From: Neodontobutis hainanensis
Lineage: Eukaryota > Chordata > Actinopteri > Gobiiformes > Odontobutidae
Assembly (NCBI GenBank): GCA_024349245.1
Contig: JALDNG010000022.1
Coordinates: 13,028,501-13,092,500 of the forward strand
Direction: 5' to 3'
Length of the DNA stretch: 64,000 bases
Shown: piece after piece, positions 51,801 to 61,680 of the stretch
Layout: each line of letters begins with the position of its first letter
Position numbering within the stretch: the stretch's first letter is position 1
The notes under the pieces: model-generated
What the model was told of the DNA's origin: nothing
Database searches by the model: none
Seen by the model: the letters and a program-made list of their open reading frames with translations, nothing else
Translations under genes and position numbers: made by a program

Positions 51801-53715
51801 TCTGCAGACCTTGTACCTAGCTTCAATTGTGTTTTTAAAACCATTAATACTTTTCTCTTTTAATCCATAGGTGTACCAAACCTGTGGAACTCCAGGTGAA
51901 CCAGGAACAGAAAGTCCCACAGTCCAAGAGCAGAGGCGTAAGAGCAGCTCACTGACAGCTTCAGACAGCAAACCGTCACCGACCTCTGGCATTCGACTGG
52001 AGATGCAGGTGTGTACGGAAACAATGCTTTGATTATTGTAACTTTGATAGCTTAATAATATTAAATGGATCAAGGGGAGTTGTATTTCTAATCTGTGGCT
52101 GGTTGTGTCCTCAGGTGTCTGTTCTCACGACTAAGCTGCGGGAGATGAGGCAATACTGGATTGAGCTTCCCTTGGCGCTCTGTGACAAACTGGCAGAAGG
52201 AGCCAGTCCAGACAAATGTTGGAATGGCATTTCCAAAGGAAGGTGAGGGATAAATAGAAATCCTGCAGATTGTTCTTGTTTTTTTTAGCATTTAGAAGAA
52301 ATTCAAGATCTTTATTAAAGGTTTTAAAATCTGTAGATAATTTAGGCTGGCTCCAGTTTAATACATTTTTGTTTTTTTGTTAGATGTAGAGGCTGCATAC
52401 TACTTCTTATTAGTCTGAAAAATATAGAATACATCCTTTCAGCAAGTTATAAAACCAATAGGTGCATTTTTTTCTACACATAGCAATTGTAAATCCTGGC
52501 TACATTCATCTACACACCTCATTTTATCCTTTCTAAAGCCTTGTGTAAATGGATTATAGAACAATTTGATGCCACAGCCATTTGTATACATGTTATTTCA
52601 CACAACGTCACGCACCCCTTATGCTTTAAAATGCTCAGCTTATAGCCAACTGATTTATGTTGAGCTGAACCCTCTGCAGTGCGCAGGGGTGGTTCTGCTC
52701 TAAGTAATCGTTAAAGGCATGAAATATATATGGTGTGTGTGTGTGTGTGTGTGTTTGTGTCTGTGAAAAATGTGACCACAACCATGAAAAATTGACCAGT
52801 TGCTGAGTGTGTGTGACAGATAAAGGAAATATTTGTGTGGCAAGCAGTTACTTTGATGGATTGTCTAAGACTGTGCTCTACAGCGACATCTGCTGGATTT
52901 TCCAAGGCCTCCATTAATGTAATCCATTCTGTACTTTACCTCTTTCAATTAGATATCTGCCGGAGGTGATGGGTGATGGCTTGGCCAGTCAGATCAACAA
53001 CCCTGAAGTGGAGCTTGACATCACAAAGCCAGACATGACCATCAGGCAACAGATCATGCAACTTAAAATAATGAGCAACAGGCTGAAAAATGCACTGGAG
53101 GGCAATGATGTGGACTTTGTGGATACAAGTGAGTTAAACTTTGAATTAAAACTTTGAATTTTTAAATCTTCAGGAGAATTTTGAATGAGCAAGAAATTAA
53201 AAAAAAATGTAACAATACATCTTTAGGTCTTGTGAACGTTTTTCTCAGTGATGACTATTTGATACCTAGGACATTTCCAACTGGCTAATATTAATATTAT
53301 TAGAAGCTTGTTAAGATTTCAATGTTTTGACACTAGTGAGCTCCATGTCTTTCATAACTGTAACCATGGTTTCTATGGAGCTCTATTTCTTCACTTTGGA
53401 AGCTTAAAACCCATCAGTACTGATTGATCTAATTCTGCAAAGGTCAGATGAACACATCTGACTCATTAGTACTTCCAAAAGGTTGTTCATCTAAAAATGT
53501 TTAATCCTATTTTTTCTCTTGGGGCTTCTGTAGGTGATGACATCAGCGGTTCAGGAAGTGGCATGTGCATCAGTGGCCAGTGTACTCGAAGCAGACCAGA
53601 GTTGTTCGGCTACTTACCAGACAACAAAGGAGTGACTGGCACAGCTAGTTCTCAGACACACCTCTGTGGCCTCCTACTCCTGTTCCCTTTGGCCGTGCCA
53701 CTTCTGCAGCGATGA
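24708..53715 (+). CDS. gpc1: Glypican-1 (GPI-anchored heparan-sulfate proteoglycan), complete, 10 coding exons
   Basis: Coding exons 24708-24852, 47338-47496, 48495-48709, 49421-49594, 50792-50957, 51098-51228, 51871-52008, 52115-52242, 52953-53128 and 53534-53715 join in frame through GT-AG introns to 537 residues (human GPC1: 558). The protein has a signal peptide at 1-20 and the 14 conserved core cysteines (25, 55, 61, 62, 183, 238, 248, 251, 260, 264, 271, 335, 399, 411). The GAG sites are SGSGSG at 482-487 after acidic residues, and a hydrophobic GPI signal spans 521-535. GPC1-type signatures are CPQGxTCCTS, YYRG, LEETLxEFW, GCLANQADL, LPEVMGDGLA and DITKPDMTIRQQIMQLKIM; these favour GPC1 over GPC2, 4 or 6. 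It acts as a cell-surface co-receptor for FGF, Wnt and BMP ligands. Whether it is gpc1a or gpc1b cannot be told. Both N-glycosylation sequons known in human GPC1 are absent. Confidence 0.93.
25830..25856. repeat. Perfect 11-bp hairpin in gpc1 intron 1
   Basis: ACCCCTGTCAA (25830-25840) pairs perfectly with TTGACAGGGGT (25846-25856) across the 5-nt loop CAGTA. Its function is unknown. A T-rich stretch follows, but this is a eukaryotic intron, so no terminator role is implied. Confidence 0.7.
26248..26400. repeat. Degenerate (AGTC)n tandem repeat
   Basis: About 150 bp in which CAGTCA, AGTCAG or AGTCAA recurs every 4 to 12 bases with drift (for example GTCAGTCACATAATCAATGA). It looks like an old tetranucleotide satellite decaying by point change and small indels. 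Confidence 0.8.
27795..27864 (-). repeat. tRNA-derived SINE head fragment
   Basis: The minus strand reads GGGGCGCCTCAGTGGCTC, CCTGGTTAAACGCC and CCTGGGTTCAATTT, resembling the A-box and B-box of a polymerase III promoter in fish SINE heads ('...CAGTGGCTC...GGTTAA...GGTTCAA'). No complete cloverleaf is evident. Confidence 0.4.
35510..36640. other. Unique-looking intron sequence, nothing recognised
   Basis: Short open frames occur on both strands here, but none has flanking splice sites or resemblance to a known protein family. Left as non-coding intron. Confidence 0.5.
36655..36812 (+). repeat. LINE 3' tail relic
   Basis: The phrase GAATTTCCCCTTGGGAATTA followed by ATAAAGTTTTATTGAAT is the typical 3' terminus of fish L2/Rex-like LINE copies ('TTTCCCC...GGGATCAATAAAGTATT'). 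A similar weaker tail (GGATCAATAAAGTTAATTC) occurs at 35323-35341. The upstream limit is approximate. Confidence 0.5.
37388..37536 (+). repeat. tRNA-headed SINE, near-complete short copy
   Basis: The head reads GGTCGGTGGCACAGAGTGG, TTAGCGCTC and GGGTTTGATCCCCGGCC, giving recognisable A- and B-boxes. The body continues CCTTTCTGTGTGGAGTTTGCA, a phrase found in an abundant teleost repeat. The tail TCCTGGATAAATAAAGGTTA then AATAAAAATAATAAT is a common fish SINE/LINE 3' end. Length is about 150 bp on the + strand. Confidence 0.7.
40564..40594. repeat. Perfect 12-bp hairpin in gpc1 intron 1
   Basis: ATACCATTGAAT (40564-40575) and ATTCAATGGTAT (40583-40594) are perfect inverted copies with a 7-nt loop, TTTAATC. 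It could be a MITE remnant or a chance palindrome in AT-rich DNA. Confidence 0.65.
40860..41345 (+). pseudogene. LINE reverse-transcriptase C-terminal relic
   Basis: An open frame from about 40862 to 41189 ends ERFELRESCYNLQG, RCLNAGGENLWNNLDDKL and YSVKIVKRMYK. The order 'xLWNxL ... S...FK...K' near the stop is the usual ending of L2/Rex-type LINE polyproteins. An untranslated tail with a (GTT)n run (41260-41282) and AATAAA-like sequences follows, as in LINE 3' ends. The catalytic palm motif is absent, so this is a 5'-truncated dead insertion. Confidence 0.5.
43060..43248. mobile_element. MITE with 19-bp terminal inverted repeats
   Basis: Left end GTAACACTTTAGAGTAGGG (43060-43078) is the exact reverse complement of the right end CCCTACTCTAAAGTGTTAC (43230-43248). 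The interior has a tandem copy of ACTTTAGAGTAGGG, then a telomere-like stretch GGTTAGGGTTAGG, and no coding capacity. At about 189 bp it fits a miniature inverted-repeat element. No clean target-site duplication was recognised, so the superfamily is left open. Confidence 0.75.
47338..47496 (+). CDS. gpc1: gpc1 exon 2
   Basis: Residues 49-101: GEHLRMCPQGPTCCTSAMED and following helices. It contains cysteines 55, 61 and 62 of the N-terminal glypican domain. The CPQG-x-TCCTS motif is GPC1-like. The human sequon in the segment after CCTS (N79) is replaced here by NLAGLS, which is not a sequon. Confidence 0.93.
48495..48709 (+). CDS. gpc1: gpc1 exon 3
   Basis: Residues 102-173, from TYFTELHSRSERSLQ through LYTDLRQYYRGSALNLEETL to EFWSRLLERTFKSSSSD; all alpha-helical glypican core. 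Acceptor CTTCTTTAG, donor GTGAGT. Its end aligns without gaps to human GPC1 just before the DDYLDC segment. Confidence 0.92.
49421..49594 (+). CDS. gpc1: gpc1 exon 4
   Basis: Residues 174-231: VTLSEDYLECVAKQQETL, RPFGDVPRDL, RAFVTARSFVQGL and VVRKVSQ. Contains core Cys183. The exon starts and ends in phase 0, with acceptor TGTCTGGCAG and donor GTGAGA. Confidence 0.93.
50792..50957 (+). CDS. gpc1: gpc1 exon 5: cysteine-rich core segment
   Basis: Residues 232-286: VPLSPECVKALMKLVYCPHC, RGLASVIPCSNYC and MKGCLANQADL. It holds seven of the fourteen conserved cysteines (238, 248, 251, 260, 264, 271 and, just upstream in exon 4, 183 as partner). The acceptor ATGACCAG has a weak pyrimidine tract, but frame and conservation fix it. 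Confidence 0.93.
51098..51228 (+). CDS. gpc1: gpc1 exon 6
   Basis: Residues 287-330: DTMIQVASSFSTEPSLD through IFEAVYYLKDNMDSFTAKV region. The LKDNxDxxTAK stretch parallels GPC1 and not GPC2 or GPC6. The preceding intron is only 140 bp. Confidence 0.92.
51871..52008 (+). CDS. gpc1: gpc1 exon 7: protease-sensitive linker
   Basis: Residues 331-376: VYQTCGTPGEPG, then a Ser/Thr/Pro-rich, low-complexity linker with a basic RRK at 352-354. It contains Cys335. In glypicans this disordered loop carries the endoproteolytic site; here the basic run is short and not a full furin motif. Confidence 0.9.
52115..52242 (+). CDS. gpc1: gpc1 exon 8
   Basis: Residues 377-418: KLREMRQYWIELPLALC and DKCWNGISKGR, with Cys399 and Cys411, the last two core cysteines. 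The codon for Arg419 is split across the intron. Confidence 0.92.
52733..52754. repeat. (GT)11 microsatellite in gpc1 intron 8
   Basis: Short perfect GT run followed by GTTTGTGTCTGTG. Confidence 0.9.
52953..53128 (+). CDS. gpc1: gpc1 exon 9: membrane-proximal helix
   Basis: Residues 419-477: YLPEVMGDGLASQINNPEVE, DITKPDMTIRQQIMQLKIMS and GNDVDFVDT. This is the most conserved stretch and is almost identical to human GPC1 over its length, which is the strongest single argument for the orthology call. Confidence 0.95.
53534..53715 (+). CDS. gpc1: gpc1 exon 10: GAG attachment sites and GPI signal
   Basis: Residues 478-537. SDDISGSGSG gives three Ser-Gly sites (Ser482, 484, 486) after acidic residues, as in human GPC1; a fourth SG is at 491-492. 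Two extra cysteines (489, 494) follow. The tail GTASSQTHLCGLLLLFPLAV ending PLLQR is a GPI signal with a likely omega site around 513-517. Stop TGA at 53713-53715. Confidence 0.93.
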
Positions 53716-54538
53716 TGGACCACTCTGGCCTGCAACCGGACTGTACAGTCGGACTAGGACTGACCCATGAGAAGGACAAATGTGGTTTGATTGAAGAAGC
53801 ACTGGGACATAACTTTACCAAAAGGACATTTGGAAAGTGAACCATTTTTTTCTGTGACCAAGAAGAAAAAACTGTCAATGACAATATCTTTATTTTGCTC
53901 AGTTATTATTACATCATAGTCTGGTAAGGCCTCTTGAAAGAAAAAGGAAAATGAAGAACGTAACAGTGAGGAGGAGGAGGAGGAGGAGGAGGAGGAGAGT
54001 AATAGATACTCTCTATTGTGTTGGGTTCGTTCATTGTCTCCAGGCAATTGAGCTCAGTAAAAAAGACTGTGCCCTGATGTGTGGCACATTCAATAAGACA
54101 TTTTCAAAACTTTTTTAAACATGCGTAAGATGTAAATGTGTGTGTACATTAGCTAAGAGACTGGCACCATACTGAGCCATGAATGTACAGTATAATACTC
54201 TGTTGGCAATGAATTACCCATAATCTGTGATGTAGTCGTCCAGATGTTTTGGCGTCCAGTGTTTGTGGGCATACATTGAGTAGGATCAGATTGAAATTAT
54301 GGTGAAAAATGACCACACTTCTATAAGATGTTGTGATTGCAAGATTTTTCCTCGCTGCATAACCGAATATTTCAACACGTAAAAGGAGGTTTCAATGTTT
54401 AAAAACACCTCACCTATGTTTTTAAAAAAAGAACATCTTCTAAAGCACCTAAAAACAAGCACAGTATCATTTTTACTGAAATGAAGGCTGAGAAATGCAC
54501 ATTATTCTATTTATTTTTTATCAAAGCAATGAAATAAA
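53716..54538 (+). promoter_or_regulatory. gpc1: gpc1 3' UTR with candidate poly(A) signal
   Basis: AT-rich 3' UTR. The first well-placed AATAAA is at 54533-54538, giving about 0.8 kb of 3' UTR; another AATAAA at 54830-54835 would add 0.3 kb. A (GGA)n run lies at 53969-53998. Confidence 0.45.
53969..53998. repeat. (GAG)n trinucleotide repeat in gpc1 3' UTR
   Basis: Ten perfect GAG units on the transcribed strand. Confidence 0.9.
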
Positions 54539-56640
54539 ATGCTTGAGATTGCGCCAGGTTAGATGGATGCCTGCAAAAAGCACACCAAACATACACCAGT
54601 CATTGATTGCGTGACAATTGTCAGTGGGAGGTGGTGATCATTTGTCCTTAAAGTGTCCTTGGGGTAGGAAAAATATTTGAGTGATTTTGTATAGGGTTAA
54701 ATTAAGGTGGCTGAATGACTGGCTCAGAGCATCTACAAAACTGTAGCTCAGGTGGAGTGTGTTGCAGTCTTCTACTGTTTGTACAGCTAAACTGGTGTCA
54801 GAAAGAAAAGGCGGAGCAAGGGATTAGAGAATAAAATCACAGCAAGGTGGCTCAACATTAAGTTCTACAGTTTACAAGATGTAAACTGTAGAACTTAACA
54901 GACCTACAGTTTACATCTTGGTGCCTACTGCCGCAGCACTTCTAATGGAATCCCTGATTGACAAGTTAAGATTGTTTTAACTATACGTATAACCTACACG
55001 TTACAGTTACACTGTAAGTTGATAAAAATGGGTTATTGTTGTATGCTGTCAGACATTGCTCCGGGTAATCACCATAAGTGATCATGTGTGCAAAGGCTTT
55101 TATACCTGCATAATGCTGAAGCATAAGGACAGACAATACTGTTGACAAGATGTATACCTTTGCCTGTTGTCTCAGCTCATTTATACGCACATCTGTACAG
55201 ATGTTTACGGCATCTATAAGCCTCTGTGATTCTGCTGGGCTGTACATTACAGGATCCTAGCCACACAAACGGTAGGACCCTTGTGCACATGTACCAACAT
55301 TGGGGCTGTTTATCAAGCTCAGTTTTTCCGTGTATTTAATCACACATTTCATTCATTAAACTGTCTGATTGTACTCCAGTCTTTACTTTCATTACTTAAA
55401 GCACATTTATTGTTGTTTGTAATAGGCTACACGTTAAAGTTTTGGTACATCCTTGTTTCTTATTCCTTACATCAAAATCCAGTGACAAAAAGGTTTATCA
55501 AACATCTTCTAACATATGTGTAATGTTTAACCTGCAGCTATAGCTGAGCATTGACTACCAAAACAACTATGGCAGATACTATAAAAGTTTAAACTAGAAC
55601 CACGCTTCAAAGTCTCAGATTTTTTTCTATTTATAAGTTATGCATTTATACATAAAATAAATCTGGAGTAGTTCCCTTTTTCCTGGTGGGATGTCAGCTG
55701 CACTACACTATAAATAAACATGGAGCTGTTTATAACAGCCCGCACCTCTCTTGTCCTGCTGAGCATCAAAATGACAATTGTGAATCAGTCGGGGGGTTGG
55801 AAATAAATGAATAATTATTTTCCTCAGACTGATTGTTAAAGTCAGATTCCAATAATAAAACCGTCCTCATTGGTACAGTGTAACAAAAGTTCTATTTTTA
55901 AATATGTGAACGCTCTTAGTCTAGACACTGAAAAGATTTATTGACTCTTAGTGCTGCCTCCACTGTTTTTCTCTGATCAAAGTAGCCACTTTGTCTTCTT
56001 AAAGTGCACCTTATCCCTGAATAGATAGTCCTAAAACTACTGTTGCCACATTTTAAATATTTACTTCTTGTATTGATTTGTGGACTGTGTTTCTATTGTT
56101 TTTGATTGTCTTTTACATCGCTGATGGCTAAGACAAGTCTAAATATCTCCTAAACTTCTGTGGTCAATACCTACCTTAAATGGTACATGGATAAAATAAC
56201 CAGCTCCATTTCTGAGCCAGATTTCGCAGCAAACCTTAATCCAAGTGAAATTAGAACAAACAGCAACTGATTATATGCCCAGTTAAACCTGTGCAGAGAA
56301 TGAGTCAGGGATTTTTTAAGGTGAGCTGATTACACAAAAAAGGCAAACTGTCTTCGTGAACCGGGCAAATTGCATTTGAAGTGTTCTCCAATTAGTAATT
56401 ACATTCCTGTATCGATTTGCAAGTGGCATTTTATCTTTATAATTCAACAGTTTACCAGCAACTGTTAGATTTAACCATAAAATCATGCAACCCATAATCC
56501 CCCCTTTTAGAATACATGCTTTAGACAAGTCAGTGACAATGTACTTTTGCATCATTTATCTAAACACCAAATTAGGATTGGTCTACAATTGTGAAACAGG
56601 TGCAGTCTTGTATTTGACCACTGGGTGTCACTGTAGCGTC
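54539..56640. other. Spacer between gpc1 and the next gene
   Basis: AT-rich, with no supportable exon. It contains the palindrome cluster at 54858-54920 and a run of AT-rich sequence with more AATAAA-like sites. The open frames are short and lack splice or protein support. Confidence 0.6.
54858..54920. repeat. Perfect 18-bp palindrome with a third complementary arm
   Basis: TTAAGTTCTACAGTTTAC (54858-54875) and GTAAACTGTAGAACTTAA (54881-54898) form a perfect 18-bp stem with a 5-nt loop, AAGAT. A third segment, CTACAGTTTACATCTTG (54904-54920), is the exact reverse complement of 54875-54891. Two mutually exclusive hairpins are therefore possible. Confidence 0.9.
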
Positions 56641-56942
56641 ACGCATGCCCAGGGTTGAGGGCGGAGGATAGCGGTCCATTGGGCATTCCGCTTGGGTCAG
56701 GTAGAAAAGCACGGGTGATTGGTTTACGATCCGCCGTACTCTCTTCTGATTGGCTCTGGAGGTGTGAGAAACAGAGGGACGAGACAGCGACGTTCCACCG
56801 GCGGTAGTCCGCTTCAGACCCGCTTCTAGCTGCGCGAACTGTGCCGGTGTGCATCTCACTCTGAGCGCTGAGATGTGACTGCCCGTCAGAGGAATACACT
56901 GTGTTTCTGTGGGATTGTTATCGTTCCTGTGACAGCCGGATA
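56641..56942 (+). promoter_or_regulatory. CpG-rich promoter with three inverted CCAAT boxes
   Basis: Rise in CpG density relative to flanks. ATTGG (inverted CCAAT) occurs at 56678-56682, 56718-56722 and 56749-56753; the last, CTGATTGGCT, is a strong NF-Y-type match. They lie about 190-265 bp before the ATG at 56943, spaced 40 and 31 bp apart, a common layout in TATA-less promoters. Confidence 0.5.
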
Positions 56943-57036
56943 ATGGGAGAAAACCAGAAGGGAGTGACAGTGGCCATGTGGACCACGAGGGCTGTCCTGC
57001 TCCTTTGGTTGACCACTTCAGTGTGCGCGGTGGAGG
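56943..57036 (+). CDS. First coding exon of an unidentified secreted or membrane protein
   Basis: ATG at 56943 opens a 31-residue stretch: MGENQKGVTVAMW, then a hydrophobic core (AVLLLWLTTSVCA) and VE, ending at donor GTAAGT with one base of a split codon (phase 1). The phase-1 break right after a signal peptide is typical of receptors and extracellular modular proteins. The next in-frame ATG (Met12) could also serve as start and gives a more compact signal peptide. No further exon was recognised up to 64000, so intron 1 exceeds 6.9 kb. I do not recognise the family; Eph-type receptors have a comparable first exon, but that is only a weak analogy. Confidence 0.6.
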
Positions 57037-58170
57037 GTAAGTGCACAGCCAGACAAACACTGAGTGAGCTTTTGTACTGAGAGGGGAACCTTTTTATTAC
57101 TGGCTACTTTGTGTTGCAGCTCAGGAAGTTCAGATTTCGTTGTATTTTTTTCAAAGCAGTATGTGTCAAAAGAAGGTAAAAGACTGTTGGAACTCACATA
57201 TCAATAGTCAAGCGGGCGGTGGTCATCATTGTCTTTGTATAACTTGTATTTTTGTGACGAATGACATATTGTGAGCTTTTTAAATAGTGTTGTATGGCAC
57301 TGGGAAAAAGCAATCAAACACTGGAAGAATACAGTTTTTGTGTTAGCATATATCATAACAAATTAACAACCAGCATTTCAAATAAAAAATAAACATGGAC
57401 ACAATGAAAAACATTCTTTAAACTCTGATGTTACTGTTTTAACAATATAATTGGATCACAATCTCTTTGTAACTTGTAAGAATTCAAGAGTCTGTAATGA
57501 CCCATTTCATTTTAAGGAGTATTTCATTTGGACATTATTACAGTTGCATAATGTTGTTATTATGGGCTTTTGTGTAAAGTGTCCAAACAATCTGCCCCTC
57601 TCTCCGGCACTCTCAGCTCAGTCACCATACTGTAGGTGCTGCTCACTTGGAGCGCCAAAGTGAATCATAATTATAGCTCACAGGTGCTCAGTTACTCTGT
57701 GTCCCTGCTGCTGCCACCCTCCAGTGTTACCTCCTGACTCTCCCAGCATCACTGCTCCAGAGCTTCTCCAAACATCACCTCCTGTTTCTCCTCATGGTGC
57801 GGCACCACCTCCCCTTCCTGCTGCGTCTCTTCTAATATGCCCTCAGCAACAAATTCTACTCTGCTGCTTTTCCACATCAAAAATATATTTTCATGCTTCT
57901 CCTCCCTGCTTCTAACCCTTCTTCAGCTTCTGCCAGTACATGGTGTCCTACTGCTCTGCTGTTTGTCTGTAACTTCTCCTGCTTCCTTTGCTGCCTGTGT
58001 TGTTCTACACCATTCATGCTTCTTTCCTAACCATATGTGCAAGGGGTCATACTGCAGCACTGCAAGAATGACCCCTGTGCAGTCCACATTTTGACTATAA
58101 TCAAATAGTAGCTTTTTGAGGATTCAGGTGAGAGCAGTGAAGTATTGGTTGACTTCCCAAAGTAACAATA

Positions 58171-58200
58171 TTCATTCATTCATTCATTTTCTTCCGCTCG
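58171..58200 (-). repeat. (ATTC)n repeat tail of a fish interspersed repeat
   Basis: TTCATTCATTCATTCATTTT followed by CTTCCGCTCG is the reverse complement of the '...AGCGGAAGAAAATGAATGAATG' terminus of a widespread teleost repeat. Confidence 0.6.
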
Positions 58201-61200
58201 GTGACGGTTGACCTGTGTGTTTAGGGTGTGAACAGGGGAAGTATGTTATTGTAGCTCGTGGACAATTCTGTGGTTATTCCATTTGTATGCAGGTATCCCA
58301 GTGCTCCAAAGTCAGCAGTAAACACCCTTCTTTAGCACAAGATTCTTGTAGCTCCTGTCTGGCTGCTGTTGCCCTTTGTGCCCATTGCCATGGCTATTGT
58401 CAAACTAAAAAACAATAGCTCTGAATGCTGTCCTTTAAAATTTATTTCTAGCTTTTATATTGTCTTTACTTGCTTATCATGTATCATCCAGTCTCTCTAT
58501 CTTTTCATTGGGTGCATCTGCTTCAGTCTGTGTCACATTCTGCTTCCTTTCCCTGTCCTTCGAGTTTCTCTAAAACCTGTTCCTCCTTCAGCATGTCCTC
58601 TGTCGTGTCTCCTCCTCCTGGTGCCTCTGCTGTCCCTCACTGAGGGGCTAGATTAGTCTACTGCTGAGTTTTAATGGTGCGTGTAATGACGGGGCTCTGT
58701 AGTGACGCTCCCCCTTAAAAAAAACATGTAAATGTGTTTTCTCTGCATTGGTGTGGGAGAGACTAAGGCAGGTACAGTGGGAGGGTATGAGAGAAACACA
58801 GAAACAAATGGGTACAGAGTAAGTGGTGGGTTGTTTGTGGTCACTCTGCCCTTTTCATGGTAAGTACGCGCCTAATGAGCTGATGTATTGGCTGATCTGA
58901 GCGTGTCGGTGTAAAACAGAGCCACAGTTGACACGGTGACTGCTCTCAGCTCGGCGATGACTGCTTACACACTCCTCACTCTGTAAACTAACAGACAGAT
59001 TCTCATTATATGTTATAGAAAAAAGTACCAAGGAAGAAAGTTTATAGTTTGAGAAGAGCTTTAGAATTGGAGATTAACTGAAAAAAGTAATTAGTTGTTG
59101 TAGTTGTGTTAAAGATTTAATTGTGAGTTTCTTTGTCTACCACGGTTTACTTTATGCTGTGAAAGTCTACCCTCTGGGTCAATGGTAAGTCAGATAACTG
59201 AAAATTAAATTCACAGTTGTTGTGTCATATGCTCTAAAGTAGTAGTATATAGATAAGTATATAGCTTTGGCTTAAATACAAATTCCATAATGGGTATTAT
59301 AAGCTTTCATTTGAGGTTTGCTGGGAAACAGTTCCTTTAGTTTCCTTTGAGATTCAAACCTGTCTAAAGTGTTCACATGTGCTACTTGTTCATTAAGCCA
59401 ACATTTGAATCTGTTATTTTGAAAGTCACTGTAAACCCTGACTCAGCGGATATTATTGTGTGAGTGCTACATATCCTACAATCAAGCACGGGGAACAGGG
59501 AGGGACAAAGTCATCCATGTCTTTAACCAAATGTCCAGTCAGCAGCCAGCTGTGTCACTGTAAAATGCTGATTTGTGTCAGTGTTGAGTGTCGAAGGGTC
59601 AAGGAGTTCATTTCTTTTGACTTTTCTGTGTTGTAGATGGAAGTTTGAGAACAAGTTTTACAATACATGTGTATTTTACTGATGCTAGTTTACATCTAAA
59701 CTCTGCGCTGTACATTGAATAAAAGACTGCATTTTCTTCCAAAACTATTTCAGTCTTTTTCCCAGAAGCCTGCTGTGTACACGTCGTGCCCTATCTGTCA
59801 TCCCATAGGAATGCGAAAGGTTAAACATCCCAGATCCTGTTTTAGATGCTGGTATTTACATGACAAGTTGTAATTTGTGACTTTGTGCTGCGTGTATGTG
59901 CATGTTACAAATTATGAACAAATAATCTCCTCAGGGAAGCCTCTCGTACATTTATTAGCACTAGATATGCAGATGACACATTTCACACAGGGTATACAGT
60001 CAGTGCACATACACCGAGCTGTATGCTGCACCATCCTCCGCCAGCTCATCTTTTAAACATGGGTTTTCTATATTCATCTGGTGACAGGTTATCAATGTGA
60101 CAGACACATAGTTGAACTGGGGGAAAGTGGGAGCCTGGATGAAGATCCTTCACACCAGTCCTGAGGCTGTTCACTCCCATGTTCTCACTGTTTTCACATT
60201 TTACAGTTTTCTAAACAGAGACAGATCAGTACTGCTTGTTTTAGAAAGTTGAATAAACTTGGATTGCATAATATTCAGATAATTTAGTAGTGGTTAAAAA
60301 GTTAATGGTACATGGCGCATGCGCACTATATGGTCTTTGCTCATGTGGAGTCATGTTTCAGCTGCGGGACTTATTTGCTGACATGGGCTACACTGCGATG
60401 ATGTCAAAAAGCTATTTTTTGAGTGGACTCTGAGGCCAGCTAGGTGGGTCACTTAGTACCACACCATAGCACATGGTTCTTTATTGAACAACCTGAGCAT
60501 GTTTCTGAACTGTTCATTATTGACAAAAAATAATCACATCTGACATTCAGAAACTATTTGTACATTAGAAACACAATTATTTCAAAACAAATCTCATGTT
60601 AAATTTTTAAACACTAATCTATTAGTGGTTATATCTAACTTTGCAGAGCAATGTGTGAACATTGTGGAAGTTGTAGGTGTCCTGAGTAGTTTTACATTGA
60701 AGGTCTTTGGAGAAATGATTTGCCCAAAAGAGGGTTGCTGCGTCCAGTTATTATATCCATGTCTGAAAGATGTGGGATTGTTTTATAACCTTTTATCTGT
60801 TTGAGTATGTCACAGAATTGAGAGCCGATATGAGACTGGACAGTTTGCAATGGGACGTACACTCCACCTCTTTACCTGCCCGCTTTATGAGCTGACTTAC
60901 ACAGCTCACTCTCTGGGTCAAGGAGGAAACTCTCATAATAATACAGATCCAATATTTACTGAGGCATGATTAATAACTTACTTTATAGCGTGAAGATATA
61001 TCCTTATCTTTGAATCTTCACACCTTAGCTGTGAATTTTCACACAACGCTGCAATCCTGTTCCTGTATTTAGGATCGGTTGGTTCACTGCAGCAGTGATG
61101 AATCATGTCAAAATTTAGTGTGAATTTTTAATGCAAACGTCTACCAGGAAATCTAAACCAAATGTTTGGGTCATGTAACAGCACCTTTCCTTCTTCGTGT

Positions 61201-61589
61201 AATAGGATATCTGTAAATATGTGTTTTAAAAATAAATTACTGCAGCAGAGCTTTTAGGTACACTTTTAGTTTTTAGACACTTTCTAAAACCACTAAACCT
61301 TTTAATTACAGCCTCACAAATGTAAGCAAATCTCATGTTAAAATGATTTCTGAATTTTCTTTTAAAAAGTCCTTGTTAAACTTTTTTTTTAAAAAGCAGA
61401 TTGGTGTATATAGTGTTTAATGGGTCAATCTCATCTTATTACAGTCAACCCTTTAAACCTCTAAACCCTTCAAATGCCTTTGTCAGATTGCTTGCTCAAT
61501 AGTAGTTGAGATTAAATATTCTCTAGTCTTATTGGGCTTATGTTTATTGTTTATGTATTTATGTACTTCCAAAACAGGATCCCGGGTAG

Positions 61590-61680
61590 AACAGGGTTCA
61601 CAGCAAGAGGTTCTCAAGTTTGATCCAAGCTCTGGGCGTGGCTTAACTTTACATGTTTGCATGTTGTCCATGGGTCTGGG
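61590..61680 (+). repeat. Degenerate fish interspersed-repeat head
   Basis: ACAGGGTTCACAGCAAGAGG, TTCTCAAGTTTGATCC, CTCTGGGCGTGGC and ATGTTTGCATGTTGTCC line up in order with the common teleost phrase '...CACAGCAAGAAGGTTCTGGGTTCGATCC...GGGTGGGCC...GAGTTTGCATGTTCTCC'. It is diverged and incomplete. Confidence 0.6.

Noticed and set aside
56572..57060. 162-codon minus-strand frame across the downstream promoter
   Set aside because: Antisense to a good promoter and signal-peptide exon; stop-free length reflects the high GC content.
57724..58656. Ser/Pro/Leu/Cys-rich frames in the downstream intron
   Set aside because: They follow a pyrimidine-rich strand, have no splice context and resemble no known domain.
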